Shown piece by piece: positions 1 through 15,864 of a stretch of DNA of 64,000 bases. The stretch is taken from assembly GCF_030035675.1 (NCBI RefSeq), contig NC_084482.1, forward strand, positions 225,723,943-225,787,942, given 5' to 3'. Made by a program: the position numbers and the translations under genes. A model generated the notes under the pieces. It had not been told where the DNA came from, ran no database searches, and saw nothing but the letters and a program-made list of their open reading frames with translations. This DNA is from Rhineura floridana. Lineage: Eukaryota; Chordata; Lepidosauria; Squamata; Rhineuridae. Within the stretch, counting starts at the first letter, position 1, and each line of letters starts with the position of its first letter.

Positions 1-147
1 AATTTAAGAAATTGTGGCTGGAAGCCTATTATAACGTGGGGCATGCTCAGTAAGGGCCAACTGTCAGTGTTCTAAAAGCCTCACAGCTGCTGGGCGTGGC
101 TAATCAGAGGGCCACACCCACACCAGACTTGATTTCACTCGAGACAG

Positions 148-342
148 TCCTGGCTTCCCTCAAAGACTCCTGGGAAGTGTAGTTTGTGAAGGGTGCTGAG
201 AGGAGACTCCTATTCCCCTGAGAGAATGGTTGAACAGTCAGCCACTCTGATTGAAGGTCTGTGAGGGGAACAGGGCGTCTCCTAGCAGCTCTCAGCACCC
301 TTCACTAACTACACTTCCCAGGATTCTTTGAGAGAAGCCATG
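148..342. mobile_element. Palindromic hAT-like MITE (partial)
   Basis: The two halves are imperfect reverse complements: an arm at 148-226 containing a 'cttccc...aaagactcctgggaagtgtag' type core, and an arm at 256-342 reading back 'ctacacttcccaggattcttt'. Similar palindromes lie at about 27,195-27,410 and, more complete, at 21,955-22,272. There is no coding capacity. The hAT assignment follows the shape of related squamate palindromic MITEs and is tentative. Confidence 0.6.
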
Positions 343-379
343 ATTGGCTTTGAGCCATGGCTTTGGGAGAAGCCATGAT

Positions 380-522
380 AAATTGTTTTAAATTGTTGTT
401 AAAAGATGTGTTTTTAAATTTGTATATTTGTTTTTAATGTTTTTAGTTATTGTAAACCGCCCAGAGAGCTTCAGCTATGGGGTGGTATATAAATACACTA
501 AATAAATAGATAAATAAATAAT
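380..522 (+). mobile_element. L2 LINE 3' tail
   Basis: An AT-rich 3' UTR leads into the motif 'ccgcccagagagctt' and a 'ggtatataaata' end followed by (AAATAG/AAATA)n. The same tail closes the better preserved L2 at 12,355-13,778, which fixes the family and strand. A paralogous copy ends near 27,590. Confidence 0.75.
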
Positions 523-623
523 GATTGTCCAAAGTGTAATAGAGGTCAGGTGTGGATGTGGCCAGGGACAGCTTTGTTTTAAATTTGGGTGGGAGGTAGG
601 GTTACCAGGTTCAGGGCCTGAGA

Positions 624-778
624 CTGATCCTGTATCTTTAAGAGAAGAGAAAGTCAGCCAAGTGCCGGTGTTCTTGCAACATTGTAATGGGAAAAACCAC
701 AAGGTAGAATTCTCCCTTCCCCCAGCAGAACTTTGAAAGATACAGAAGATGTCTTGGTTGGCAGGCCCAGCCTGGTCA
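624..778 (+). repeat. 155-bp direct repeat, left copy
   Basis: This block recurs at 2,622-2,776 in the same orientation with only a few differences, and brackets an insertion that contains L2 sequence. The paralogous locus near 27,688-27,842 has the block once, followed directly by the sequence found after 2,776. It therefore behaves as an unusually long target duplication or a tandem duplication split by the insertion. Confidence 0.8.
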
Positions 779-859
779 GTTTTACCTATGCTAAGAAGGA
801 AGGAGAGACGAAGAAAGGAGCTTTTTGCTGAAATCCAGCCAACCATTAACATAAGAAGA

Positions 860-1000
860 TCGTGCAGGATCAGGCCAATGACGCACATAGCCAGCATCCT
901 GTTCTCAGAGTGGCTAACCAGATGCCTATCAAAAGCCTGAAAGCAGGACATGAGCGCAACAGCAGTCTCCCCACTTGGGATTCCCAGTAACTGGCAAAAG
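860..1000 (-). mobile_element. CR1/L3-type LINE 3' end fragment
   Basis: Antisense copy of the 3' UTR seen at 37,430-37,617. Shared words include 'gccagcatcctgttctcaga', 'gtggctaaccag' and the reversed 'gatcaggcc'. It has no ORF. It sits at the start of the inserted block that is absent from unit C. Confidence 0.65.
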
Positions 1001-1009
1001 TCTAAAGCA

Positions 1010-2621
1010 ACCAACAGTGGTGTCCCTGGATGCTCCTGGATATATGGGGTTTGTTGTCCTGGCTGTGGTTGGGCTGTGGTTGCCCGCTTCATCTTTGCGG
1101 CCTTGGATCGCTGCGGCGCCGCGGGCTTGGGTCCCGGGCTGCCCCACCGCGTCTCATCTGGGCAGCCTTACAACATCGGGCATTTTACCTGAGCGGCCTG
1201 CAACGCCGGGCCCTCGAGTTGCTCTGCCTTGGCGGTTCTTGGCTGGACGGGTGTGGGCGTGGGTGCTGTGTTCCATCTGGCGGCCCGGGTCGTGGCGTTG
1301 GGCCTTGGGCTGCCTTGCTTGCGGCGGTTCCGGCTGGAGAGCGGTCGCGGCCTCCGGGCGGCCTCAGCTGTCCCTGCAGGGCGTGCTGTGCTCCGGGGCC
1401 ACTTCTGGGCTTACCATCGTCGCTGTCGCTGTCGCCTGGGTGTCGCTATTGCTGTCGTCACCACTGCGGGCCGGGCCGAGCGGGTGCTGCCTGTTGGGTG
1501 TGGATGCCGTCGCCGTCGCTATCGTTGGTGCGGTGGCTTTTGGTGGCTTTGTCTTCTGCTTGCTGCTGTCCCTTGTGGTCGCGGGCACAGCTGTCTGGAT
1601 CTCTGTTGCGGTCGTTGGCCTGGATAGGGTTGCGGTCGCTCGGGAGAGGACGCTAATACCATCACTGTGCTGCTGCTATCATCTGCTGCTGCCATCTGCT
1701 GCCTGCTTCTATCAGCTGCTGCGGTCGATTGCTGTGTGCTATTGTCACCTGCTATTGTCATCTGTCGCTTGCCTAGAACCGTTGTGGACGCTGTTGCTGC
1801 GGCTGCTATTGCCTTGACCTGAGTGTGGACGCTGCCATCACTACTGGCACTTTATTATTTTAATGTTGTTGTGTTGTATGAGTGAGGATTGTGTGTGTGT
1901 ATGTCGTGTGTGTGTGTGAATTTAGTGTGTATTGGTGTGAATGTGCATTGTGTGGGTGTCTGTGACTTGGTGTGTGTGTATATGTGAATTTTATTTGTTT
2001 TAATATGTGCCTGGGAGAGAGTATTATACATCGACCGGGGAGACTTTCGGGGGCCCCAATTAGCGTAGTGACGGGTAATGGGAGGTATGGCGTTGTGAGG
2101 AGAACGTGCCAGATAAGGGGAACTCATCCCAGACAAGTAGTGTCTGTGACTTGTTCCGGTTCTCCTCACATCCCCAGGACTGATGGTTGTTTTATCAGTC
2201 AGCCTTCGGATCTCCATGTGCTGTTGTTAAACGCGAGGTCGGTTCACCATAAGATCTCCCTTGTCCATGATTTAATTGTGGACGAGGCTGCCGACCTGGC
2301 GTGTATAACTGAGACCTGGGTGGGCGATCAGGGAGGCGTTGCTCTTTCCCAGCTCTGCCCACCTGGGTATGCGGTTCAGCATCATGGTAGAACCGAAGGA
2401 CGGGGAGGTGGGGTTGCTGTGGTCTATAGGAGTTCTTTCTCACTCACCAAGCACCCTGTCCAGGTGACAACTGGTTTAGAGTGTCTCCACCTTGTGTTGG
2501 GCCAGAGAGACAGACTGGGAATTTTGTTGGTGTACCGCCCGCCCTGCTGCCCAACAAATTCCCTAACTGAGCTGACAGAGGTAGTCTCGGAGGTACTGTT
2601 GCAGTCCTCTAGACTTTTGGT
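1010..2621 (+). mobile_element. L2 LINE, 5' UTR plus endonuclease start (3'-truncated)
   Basis: GC-rich sequence with CTG/TGC-rich stretches (about 1,080-1,850) and TG-rich sequence (1,880-1,990) precedes an open frame at 1,972-2,625. That frame reads as the N-terminus of an L2-type AP endonuclease: a LLLNARSVHHK start motif, an acidic 'ITETWV' motif, a GGGVAVVYR stretch and LVYRPP. It stops at the edge of the 155-bp repeat, so the reverse transcriptase is missing. Most L2 copies are 5'-truncated, so a copy that keeps the 5' end and loses the 3' end is odd. The GC-rich leader probably held the internal promoter (inference). Overlapping frames through this leader are not genes. Confidence 0.7.
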
Positions 2622-2776
2622 CTGATCCTGTATCTTTAAGAGAAGAGAAAGTCAGCCAAGTGCAGGTGTTCTTGCAACGTTGTAATGGGAAAAACCACAA
2701 GGTAGAATTCTCCCTTCCCCCAGCACAACTTTGAAAGATACAGAAGATGTCTTGGTTGGCAGGCTCAGCCTGGTCA
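2622..2776 (+). repeat. 155-bp direct repeat, right copy
   Basis: Second copy of the block at 624-778. After it, the sequence rejoins the paralogous unit C sequence ('taaccatgattgcaaaggag'), marking the right edge of the inserted block. Confidence 0.8.
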
Positions 2777-3190
2777 ATCCTAACCATGATTGCAAAGGAG
2801 TAATTCCGATTCAACGCAATAATCATACAAATGATCAGGCCTGCCTTTTCCCTCTTTCCCCTTTCCTCTCCCTTTCTCCTCCCCTCCCCTCTTCCTTCTT
2901 CCGCCTCCCCTGCCCACTCCATCCCTCCATCCCTTCCCCCCAGTCAGTTTTACCTATCCTAAGCATGATTGCACGGGAGGAAATCCCACTGAACTCAATA
3001 AACATGCAAATGACCACATCTGTCCTTCTCCCCTCCCCCTTCTGCCTGCTCCCATCCCAGTCCTCCCCTCTGCCTTTCTACCCCTCCCTCCTGCTCCTCT
3101 CTTCTCCATCCCCTGTGGTCAGTTTCACCTATCCTAAGCATGATTGCTGGGTGTGTGTGTGTAAATCCCACTGAACTCAATAAGCATGCA
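2777..3190 (+). repeat. Tandem ~175-bp MITE-like units with pyrimidine tracts
   Basis: Three units each start with a variant of 'tcacctatcctaagcatgat', run through 'aaatcccactgaactcaata' and 'catgcaaatgatcaaa', and end in long CT-rich tracts such as ctcccctcccctc. The same array is at 27,838-28,260, and a single unit is at 23,738-23,850. The core resembles a common squamate palindromic MITE (compare 49,945-50,055). It is non-coding; proline/serine-rich frames across it are compositional. Confidence 0.6.
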
Positions 3191-3261
3191 AATGATCAAA
3201 CTGTTCTCAGCAAACTTGCACAGGATCCCATTTCTTACCTCCCGGATTAAAAAGCAGGGAA

Positions 3262-4606
3262 ATTCACTAATAGGCAAAAAACCTTGCAGTTTAAGAATGT
3301 ACCTATAGCCCACAGATATTTCTATCAAACTTTAAAAAGCAGGGAAATTGGGCACCTATAGTGAATTTACCAGGGGAGCAGGAGACCTGACCTCCTCTCT
3401 GAGATATTGGACTGCCCTACAAAGTTGTCAAGATGCAAACACCATTTGGGTTGGTCTTTCACAGTGCAATCCACTTGCTGTGTAGCTTGGAAGAATTTGG
3501 TAACATGTGCCTCTGAGCATATGGTGAGTGGTGGCAACACCTGTAATCAGCCCAAATAATAGAAAGAAGATATGTGCTGTGCTGATCTTGTTTTAACCGG
3601 GAGGAAGCAACATTATTAAGACAGTTGATATAGTTCAGATGGTCACTTTAAATATGTCTGATCTACTTTGCAATTTTAGTGACGTTTCCTATAGGAAATC
3701 ATTTTCTTTTGCTTTTGTTTCTATGACTGTGTGAAGTACAGCAACACTTTGCAAAATTTGTACTAAAAAAACTCCAAACATAATTGTGGAATAATGGCAC
3801 TGACGTCTGCAAAATAGTCTCCAGTGGACCTCAGAAGTGTCTCAAGATAAAACAATGGGAGGTGAAATATATTCTAGCAAAATTCTAGGTGTGCTCTATG
3901 TTTTTAATTGACTGTGCCCACCTTGCCTTAAATGAAGTGGTTTAAACATAGCAGCCTGAAAACATGCATCCTCTTTTTCCCAACAGCTGGAGTCATTGCT
4001 GAAGTAGCAACATATTGGAATCAGTCTGATTTTACATCAAACTGCCGTTTCAGATTCAACTGTTAATGCACCCAAAATACAAATAGAACATAACCTCCAA
4101 TATCAAACACAAAAGGCTGTCTTCACCATCACATGACAATGACCAATAAAAAGGCTTTGAAATTAATAAAAATACATTTGACACAGATTTCTAGGATGAA
4201 TAAGGAGGGGGGAAATGTTCTGGTTTAGATTCCCTGCAGAAGCATTAGTAACACAGGAAAGAAGCAAAGTAAGAACACCAACAAACATACAAAAATATAA
4301 TTCTCCATCTTTGGAGATGGCAGGTGTTGCCACCACTCACCATATGCTCAGAGGAACATGTTACCAAATTCTTCCAAGCTCCACAGCAAGTGGATTGGAC
4401 TGTGAAAGACCAACCCAAATTGTGTTTGCATTCTGACAAATTTGTAGGACAGTATAATATCTCAGAGAGGAGGTCAGGTCTCCTGCTCCCCTGGTGCATT
4501 CACTATAGCTGCCCAATTTCCCTGCTTTTTAAAGTTCGATGGAAATATCTGTGGGCTATAGGTACATTCTTAAACCGCAAGGTTTTTTTTTGCCTATTAG
4601 TGAATT
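3262..4606. mobile_element. Element with ~260-bp long terminal inverted repeats
   Basis: The left arm (about 3,262-3,530, beginning cactaataggc) is the reverse complement of the right arm (about 4,350-4,606, ending gcctattagtg). The arms include 'ctgacctcctctctgagata' and 'agcagggaaattgggca'. The 800-bp interior is AT-rich with no credible ORF. A matching whole copy is at 28,325-29,677 and the outer part of a third is at 63,339-64,000. The shape suggests a non-autonomous foldback or long-TIR DNA transposon. A pair of separate, oppositely inserted repeats co-duplicated with the ZNF unit is the alternative. Confidence 0.55.
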
Positions 4607-4639
4607 ATTATGTTTGCTTGTGCCGATTTCAGCCTGTTA

Positions 4640-4880
4640 TCCTAGATCTGTATGTATAATTTAAGCTACGTGTAACATATGTGTATATACTGATGCATTT
4701 TCCACAAAACTGATATATTTCAAAACTCCAACACAGGGCAGACACAACCAGCCCCCTCTTGCTGAAAGCGAGGTCCTTAATTTGCCCGAGTAGCCCAGAT
4801 GCTGGTGACCAGATATGGGCAGAAGCTGGAAGCTGATTGGACAATTTATTTAAAATACATCAGCAATAGACCAGTGTGTG
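4640..4880 (+). repeat. ZNF-associated conserved module (unit A)
   Basis: This block contains 'aacacagggcagacacaacc', 'gctggtgaccagata' and 'tgattggacaatttatttaa', and lies about 170 bp upstream of the finger-exon acceptor. Variants lie at 14,740-15,000 (antisense), 18,780-19,300, 29,700-29,940, 39,110-39,590 and, in the right palindrome arm, 54,127-54,600 and 63,076-63,316. It travels with the ZNF units. Its function is not known. Confidence 0.6.
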
Positions 4881-5047
4881 CATCTCAATTTAGGAAAGAT
4901 GTGAGCATAAAGAAAGCAAAGAGAAATTTCTTCTGGATATTTGAATGTAGAGAAGCAGGTCATTGTGTTTGATCCCTGATCCAATCATTTCTCTGTGTCT
5001 TGAAATCCTTACAGGTTTTCCCTTTTCTTTCTTATTTGCCCAAACAG

Positions 5048-10685
<5,638 letters not shown>

Positions 10686-10835
10686 ACCTTTCCTCCCATC
10701 AAAGAACCCACACAGGAGAGAAGCCACATAAGTGTCTGGAGTAACATCTTACTGCACATCAAAGAACCCACAGAGGGAAGGATACAAAAATGTATGGAGT
10801 GTGGAAAGAACTTCTGTCATAGCAAAAGCATTATA
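10686..10835 (+). pseudogene. 3' remnant of unit A finger array
   Basis: After the LINE the sequence resumes at 'aacctttcctcccatcaaag', a finger HxxxH region, then degenerate finger pieces with 'atggagtgtggaaagaactt'. It corresponds to the degenerate end of unit C near 33,040-33,219. This places the LINE inside the finger exon. Confidence 0.75.
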
Positions 10836-11042
10836 GTAGGGCCCCCGCTTTATGGCGCTTTGCTAATGCGGCTGTCTCAGTTAGATGCAATTAGACTAAA
10901 GCTCCACTCATACGGCGCTTCTTCCACGTTTACGGCGCTTTTTGGGCATCATGCACCATTCTATTGATTGAGGTCCACTTTTCGGCGGTTTTTGCTTTTC
11001 GGCAGGGGTCCAGAATGTAACCTGCCATATGAGTGGGGCCCT
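10836..11042. mobile_element. Tigger/mariner-type MITE
   Basis: The ends are inverted: 'tagtagggcccccgctt' at the left and the reverse complement of 'agtggggccctgctgta' at the right, each next to TA, as expected for a TA target duplication. The interior has repeated 'cggcgctt' words and no ORF. Absent from the matching place in unit C, so it inserted after the duplication. Confidence 0.65.
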
Positions 11043-11455
11043 GCTGTACTTGATATTAAATGAAGTGACTGCATTATGGCCCTATCTTCAGATTATGTTC
11101 CTGGGACATTATCCCTGCTCCTAGAAACTGTTGACATGGACTCTAACATAAACAGTAAGCAAGGTTCATTACTGACTGGCCTGTTTGGCCTTTGTAATAA
11201 AACAAAGACGGGTGTTGCTGTCAGATATTAGCTTATACTATTTGGGCAGATGCAATTCACTAAACCTTGATGTAGCTAACATTACTGAATTACAACCCGG
11301 CCTGGATCTGATGATGAAGGAAAGGAAATATTAATAATAATATGCCCCTAGTTTCTTTTGCCTGAGTAGACACAGGGACAGAGTTGACTTCTGTGCTTGT
11401 TGCAGGGTTTGATCATTTTCTTTGTTTCTTTAAAAGATGAGTTTTATCTACATCT
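11043..11455. other. ZNF 3' flank shared by units A and C
   Basis: Non-coding sequence matching 33,220-33,776 in unit C, with shared words such as 'gatattagcttatac' and 'gttgacttctg'. In unit C it is cut at 33,776 by a CR1 LINE; here the stretch 'tttgtttctttaaaagatga' represents the unoccupied site. No gene is seen. Confidence 0.6.
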
Positions 11456-11458
11456 GAG

Positions 11459-12300
11459 AGAGAGAGTGGTGTGGTGATTAGAGTCAGACTGGAAGCTGGA
11501 CGACCAGGGTTCAAATCCCTGCTCTGCCATGAAACTCACTAGGTAACTTTGGGGCAGTTAGGTGAGCCTAAACTACCTCACAGGGTTGTTGTGAGGATAA
11601 AATTGGCAGGGGGAGTGTGATGTTCCTGTATGTGAATGTAATGTAAATATGGTAAGTGCAGGTTTATTATAGGAAATACGGTAAGTGGAGTGAGTGAGAA
11701 GGGGAAGTACATGGGCTATAGAATGCTGGATGAGGATTGGCTGTGTGTTTGAATGGCTGAGGGTATAAATGAGAGGATGACAGTTGAGTCGTGGGGGTGT
11801 TGGACAAGGTGGTCGGGGTTGGAGAGTTGGTGGGGGTTGGAGAGTTGTGGTGTGGAGAGTAAGAGGTGGCTGTTGAGAGATTGGATTGGGAGTTCTAAGG
11901 CAAATATTAGGAATAAGGAACATAAGAGAAACATATATGAAACCATATGCTTGTCAATGAAATCTATAAGGAATTACCTATAGACACAGACACAAGGTAT
12001 CAAAATAGCCAGGAAGAGACTAAGGCACAGTCTAGAGGCTATATTGGGTACACAGAGTGTTGAGTAGTGTGGCCTAGCAGGGGGATCTTTTGAGATCTGT
12101 GCTAGAGCGGAGAGAGGTAAAAATAAACACGACAATCCTGACTTGGGGTGGCCAGAGGTAGGCTACACATCATAAAGTGGGCTTGACAGAGGTGAGACAT
12201 CTCTAGTGGTCACAGAGAAGGGAAGGACATCACAGAGAGCCATGTTGGTATGCCACTTTGAGCTCCTTGGAGGAAAATTGGGATATAAGTGTAATAAAAA
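11459..12300 (+). mobile_element. MIR-like tRNA-derived SINE split by a solo LTR
   Basis: The tRNA-like head has a B-box-type 'ggttcaaatccctgctctgc', then the core 'cacagggttgttgtgaggat' up to 11,615. The 3' part, 'gccactttgagctccttgga' and a T-rich/A-rich end, resumes at 12,235. The unit C copy (37,825-38,050) is continuous. Confidence 0.75.
11616..12234. mobile_element. Solo LTR of an LTR retroelement (fossil)
   Basis: A 619-bp block with inverted ends TGTGATGT/ACATCACA splits a SINE. It is bordered by near-matching 5-bp direct repeats, gggag and gagag. On the + strand a TATA-like tataaat lies at 11,764 and an AATAAA at 12,122, as in an LTR promoter and polyadenylation region. No internal region is present, so it is broken (LTR-LTR recombination is the usual cause). 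The exact family is not identified; endogenous-retrovirus-like is likely. Unit C has the empty site near 37,970, so it is younger than the A/C duplication. Confidence 0.65.
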
Positions 12301-12301
12301 A

Positions 12302-13938
12302 AATGGAAATGGACTGCCTTCAAGTTGATCGCGACTTATGGCAACGCTATGAATAGAATCGGTCTTGGATGAGACCGATTATCTGGATCCATTTCAGTTG
12401 GGTTTCAGGCCTGGTTTTGGCATGGAAACAGCCTTGGTCGCCCTGTATGGTGACCTTTGTTGGAAGAGAGACAGGGGGAGTGTGACTCTGTTGGTTCTCC
12501 TTGATCTCTCAGCAGCTTTCGATACCATCAACCATGGTATCCTTCTGGGAAGACTGGCTGAGTTGGGAGTGGGAGGGACTGCATGGTGGTGGTTCTGCTC
12601 CTACTTGGTAGGTCGGCTCCAGAAGGTGGTGCTTGGGGAACATTGCTCTGCTAGACTCTACTAGACTCTGCAGTAGGAGGTTCCTCAGGGGTCAGTTCTG
12701 TCCCCCATGGTGTTCAACATCTACATGAAACCGTTGGGTTTGATCATCCGGAGCTTTGGCGTGCGTTGCCATCAGTACGCTGGTGACATGCAGCTCTACT
12801 TCTCCTTTTCATCTTCTTCAGGTGAGACTGAACCAGTGCCTGCTTCTGACAATGGACTGTATGAGGGCTAATAAACTGAGGCACAATCCAGACAAGACTC
12901 AGATGCTCCTAGTGCGGGGTTCTTTTGACCAGATGATGGATGTCCAACCTGTCCTGGATGGGGTTGCACTCCCCCTGAAGGAGCCGGTTTGGAATTTGGG
13001 AGTTGTCGTAGAACCATCTCTGTCACTTGAAGCGCAGGTAGCCTCGGTGGCACGGAGTGCCTTCTACCAACATCAGTTGGTGGTCCAGCTGTGCCCCTAT
13101 CTGGACAGGGATAACTTGGCTTCAGTTGTCCATGCTCTGGTAACCTCCGAGTTAGATTACTGCAATGCACTCTATGTGGGGCTGAAGACAGTTCGGAAAC
13201 TGCAGCTTGTGCAAAATGCAGCGGCCAGATTGGTAGCAGGGACCAGATGGTCTGAATATATAAAACCGATTCTGGCCTGCTTGCATTGGCTGCCTGTATG
13301 TTTCTAAGCTCGATTCAAGGTGCTGGTTTTGACCTATAAAGCCTTACATGGCTTGGGACCACAATACCTGATGGAACGCCTCTCCCGATACGAACCCACC
13401 CATACACTATGTTCAACATCTAAGGCCCTCCTCCGGGTGCCTACTCTGAGGGAAGCTCGGAGGATGGGAACAAGGGAGAGGGCCTCCTCAGTGGTGGCCC
13501 CCAAATTATGGAATGATCTCCCATATGAGGTGTGCCTGGTGCCAACACTTATCTTTTCGGTGCCAGTCAAGACTTTCCTCTTCTCCCAGGCATTTTAGCA
13601 TGTCATTTAAAATTGTTTTTAAATTTTAAATTGTGTTTTAAATTGTTTTTAAAAGATGTGTTTTAAATTTGTATATTTGTTTTTAATGTTTTTAGTTGCT
13701 GTAAACCGCCCAGAGAGCTTTGGTTATGGGGCGGTATATAGATGTAATTAATTAATAAATATTAAATAAATAAAATAAACGGTATTCAGAGATGGCTTAT
13801 CATTGCCTTCCTCGGAGGCTGAGAGGCAGTCACTGGCCCAAGGTCACCCAGGGAGCTTCATTTCTGTGTGAGGATTCTAACCCTGGTCTCCCAGGTCGTA
13901 GTCCAATGCTCTAACCACTATGGCACACTGGCGCTCTT
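12302..13938 (+). mobile_element. tRNA SINE split by an L2
   Basis: The left piece (12,302-12,354) reads 'aatggaaatggactgccttc' to 'ctatgaatag'. The right piece (13,780-13,938) resumes with 'cggtattcagagatgg', 'cactggcccaaggtcaccca' and 'ccctggtctcccaggtcgta'. Together they form one known squamate SINE layout with an L2 in the middle. A related SINE, differing in its middle, is at 43,319-43,664. Confidence 0.7.
12355..13778 (+). mobile_element. L2 LINE, 5'-truncated, RT to 3' end
   Basis: Broken frames (12,365-12,664; 12,756-13,307; 13,320-13,598) encode in order: an RT start (DPFQLGFRPGFG), LLDLSAAFDTINHG, a degraded QYADD equivalent where the sequence reads H-Q-Y-A-G-D, LDYCNALYVGL, LQLVQNAAARL, and a C-terminal LWNDLPYE. 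The tail 'accgcccagagagctttgg' then AATAAATA closes it. It has several stops and shifts and is inserted into a SINE. Not functional. Confidence 0.85.
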
Positions 13939-14099
13939 AGTGTAATAAATATATAAGTAAATAAACATTTTTCTTTGTTTAAAAAGCACAACCAGGTTAT
14001 CTCTATGAGAGAAGGCAGATTACACCAAACCTATATTCTTGTGGTGCTGGCTAACAGTTTTTTTTCTTAACCTGGTTACGGATTAAAGATACAGAATGG

Positions 14100-14690
14100 T
14101 CATTTGGTGCTGCTTAACTAGGGCTCATGGGCAAGAGATAGTGGTGAACCTGAAATCCCATCAGAGGTGGCATCCCCTTCAGGTTAAAAAGGGTGTAGAT
14201 AGGTAAGTGTGAGATAGAAGGGGTGGCAGAAAGACGGGGCAGTTTTGCAGCTGGGATTACACAGGCAGAGCAAGTGCAAACTCTCAGGAGACTTGAAGAC
14301 CTCTTGGTCCTGCAGGGGCCGTCTCTGAGGATCTGCTGTGGCAGAGCAGATCTTCCACCTTGTCCAAGAATGGGAAACTACACTAAAGTCAACCTAGCCC
14401 AGAATTCCTATTTCCATCAGGTGACAGACAGCTACCACGGAAAACCCCCAAACGTAGGTAGAGTTACGTTTCAAAGTCTTAATTTTAATTAATTCCAATA
14501 TAACAGGCTGTGATCTTGGCAGAGAATAGCTGTTCCATCTCTTGGCTTAAGGTGCATTATTTGCATTCTGTTTTGTTCTTTCCGTGTACTTGTTGCATTT
14601 TATTTTGCTGACAAACACTTTCTTATTGTTCCCCTTCCCCAAAATTCATTTCTGCATAATTTGCTGTTAATTTCTCTTTTCTTTCTTTAT
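14100..14690. other. Unique block duplicated between units A and C
   Basis: It matches 38,137-38,660 in the same orientation, including 'ggttaaagatac' relatives and 'gagatcttccacct'-type segments. No conserved ORF is seen: the 89-aa frame at 14,223 is not preserved in unit C. Non-coding sequence of unknown function. Confidence 0.55.
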
Positions 14691-15050
14691 GCTCCCATCT
14701 TTCCAAGTTGTGATGTGCATATTGGTCTCTTGCAGATGCTGATGTATTTTAAATAAGTTTTACAATCAGCTTCCACTTTCTGGCCACATCTGCTCACCAG
14801 CTCTTGGCTATTGGAGCAAATTATGGACCTCGCTTTCAGCAGGAGGGGCTGGTTGTGTCTGTGCAGGAGTGTTCGAAGGCAGTCCTGTGTTGGAGTTTTC
14901 AGTTTACTAGTTTTGTGGAAACATACTTCTGTGTATACACATGCATTACACACAACATACATAATACAGACTGACAACAATAGACTTAAATTGGATAGGC
15001 AAACATATATAACGGCTACAGAAATCTCCCTTGGTCTGTTTTAACTATTA
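14690..15050 (-). repeat. ZNF-associated module, inverted copy in unit A
   Basis: On the minus strand it repeats the module at 4,640-4,880, with the shared reversed words 'gctttcagcaggaggggctgg' and 'tgttggagttttcag'. Compared with unit C, where the module at 39,110-39,590 lies on the + strand, the 14,690-15,790 segment is flipped. Confidence 0.6.
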
Positions 15051-15296
15051 GACCTCTGTATTAAACATTCCAGTTGAAGATTCCTGACCTGAGCTAGGCC
15101 TCAGTTGGCACAAACGTTTCAGGGGTGTCAAAAGGGCTCACTGTGGTCAACTAGGGGAACTACCAGACTTTTGTAAACATCAGCGAACTCTCCAGAAAGT
15201 GTGTGATAAACTACATTGTCAGTAATGGGTTGAATTTATGAGGAGGGGAGAGAAATTGCTTGGCCAATGGCGTTATCGTGTTTAGGAACTCAGGAA

Positions 15297-15481
15297 GGTG
15301 CCTTATACTGTCACATCCATTGGTCCATGCAGCTCAGTATTGTCTACACTGACTGGCAGGGGCTCCCCAGGGTTGCAGGCAGGCCCTCTCTCCCAGCTCC
15401 ACCTGGAGATGCCACTGGGGATTGAACCCAGGACCTCCTGCATGCAAGGCAGATGCTCAACCACTGAGCTGCAGCCCTTCC
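15297..15481 (-). mobile_element. tRNA-derived SINE
   Basis: On the minus strand the head 'gctgcagctcagtggttgag' resembles a tRNA A box, and 'gggttcaatccccagtgg' a B box. A body ending in 'ttgtctac', 'actgagct' and 'ggac' follows. The 3' part is shared with 18,555-18,650 and resembles CR1/L3 3' ends. Confidence 0.7.
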
Positions 15482-15499
15482 CTCTTGGCATTCACAAGC

Positions 15500-15790
15500 A
15501 ATAACATTTGGTGCAATACCGAGGGTTGAAAAGGTATATTCCGGAACCATCCAGGCCATGGGGGTGTATTCCACCTGTGGACTCCTTTCTCTTCTACTGT
15601 GCTTTAATTTCTTTGGAGGGGAAGGTCTGGCTGCAAAATAAACAGCCCAACCAGCATTTGCCTCTCTGTGTGTTGGATGAGTATTTGCCCAGATGATGTT
15701 TTTGCTGAACCCTCATTTTTTGGATGGGGACCTTTTGGCCCTGCAGATGCTGTTGGGCTCCAACTCTCACCGTCCCTCCCTATTGGCTGT
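15500..15790 (-). repeat. Duplicated non-coding block, inverted relative to unit C
   Basis: The reverse complement matches 38,705-39,035, including 'aaaaaatgagggttcagca' and 'gtccacaggtggac'. It confirms that this end of unit A is flipped with respect to unit C. Confidence 0.6.
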
Positions 15791-15860
15791 GCTGGCTGCA
15801 GCTGATGGGAGGTGGAGTCCAATAACATCTCAAGGATCAAAAGTTCCCCACGTGATCTGG
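15755..15860. mobile_element. hAT-like MITE fragment
   Basis: It contains 'ggctgcagctgatgggaggt', 'gagtccaataacatct' and 'aaaagttcccca', the layout of a very common squamate/avian short MITE. No ORF. Confidence 0.5.
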
Positions 15861-15864
15861 GGTG

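Noticed and set aside
975-1817. 280-aa hydrophobic/cysteine-rich frame
   Set aside because: It lies in the GC-rich L2 5' leader, overlaps other equally long frames, and has no domain or splice context.
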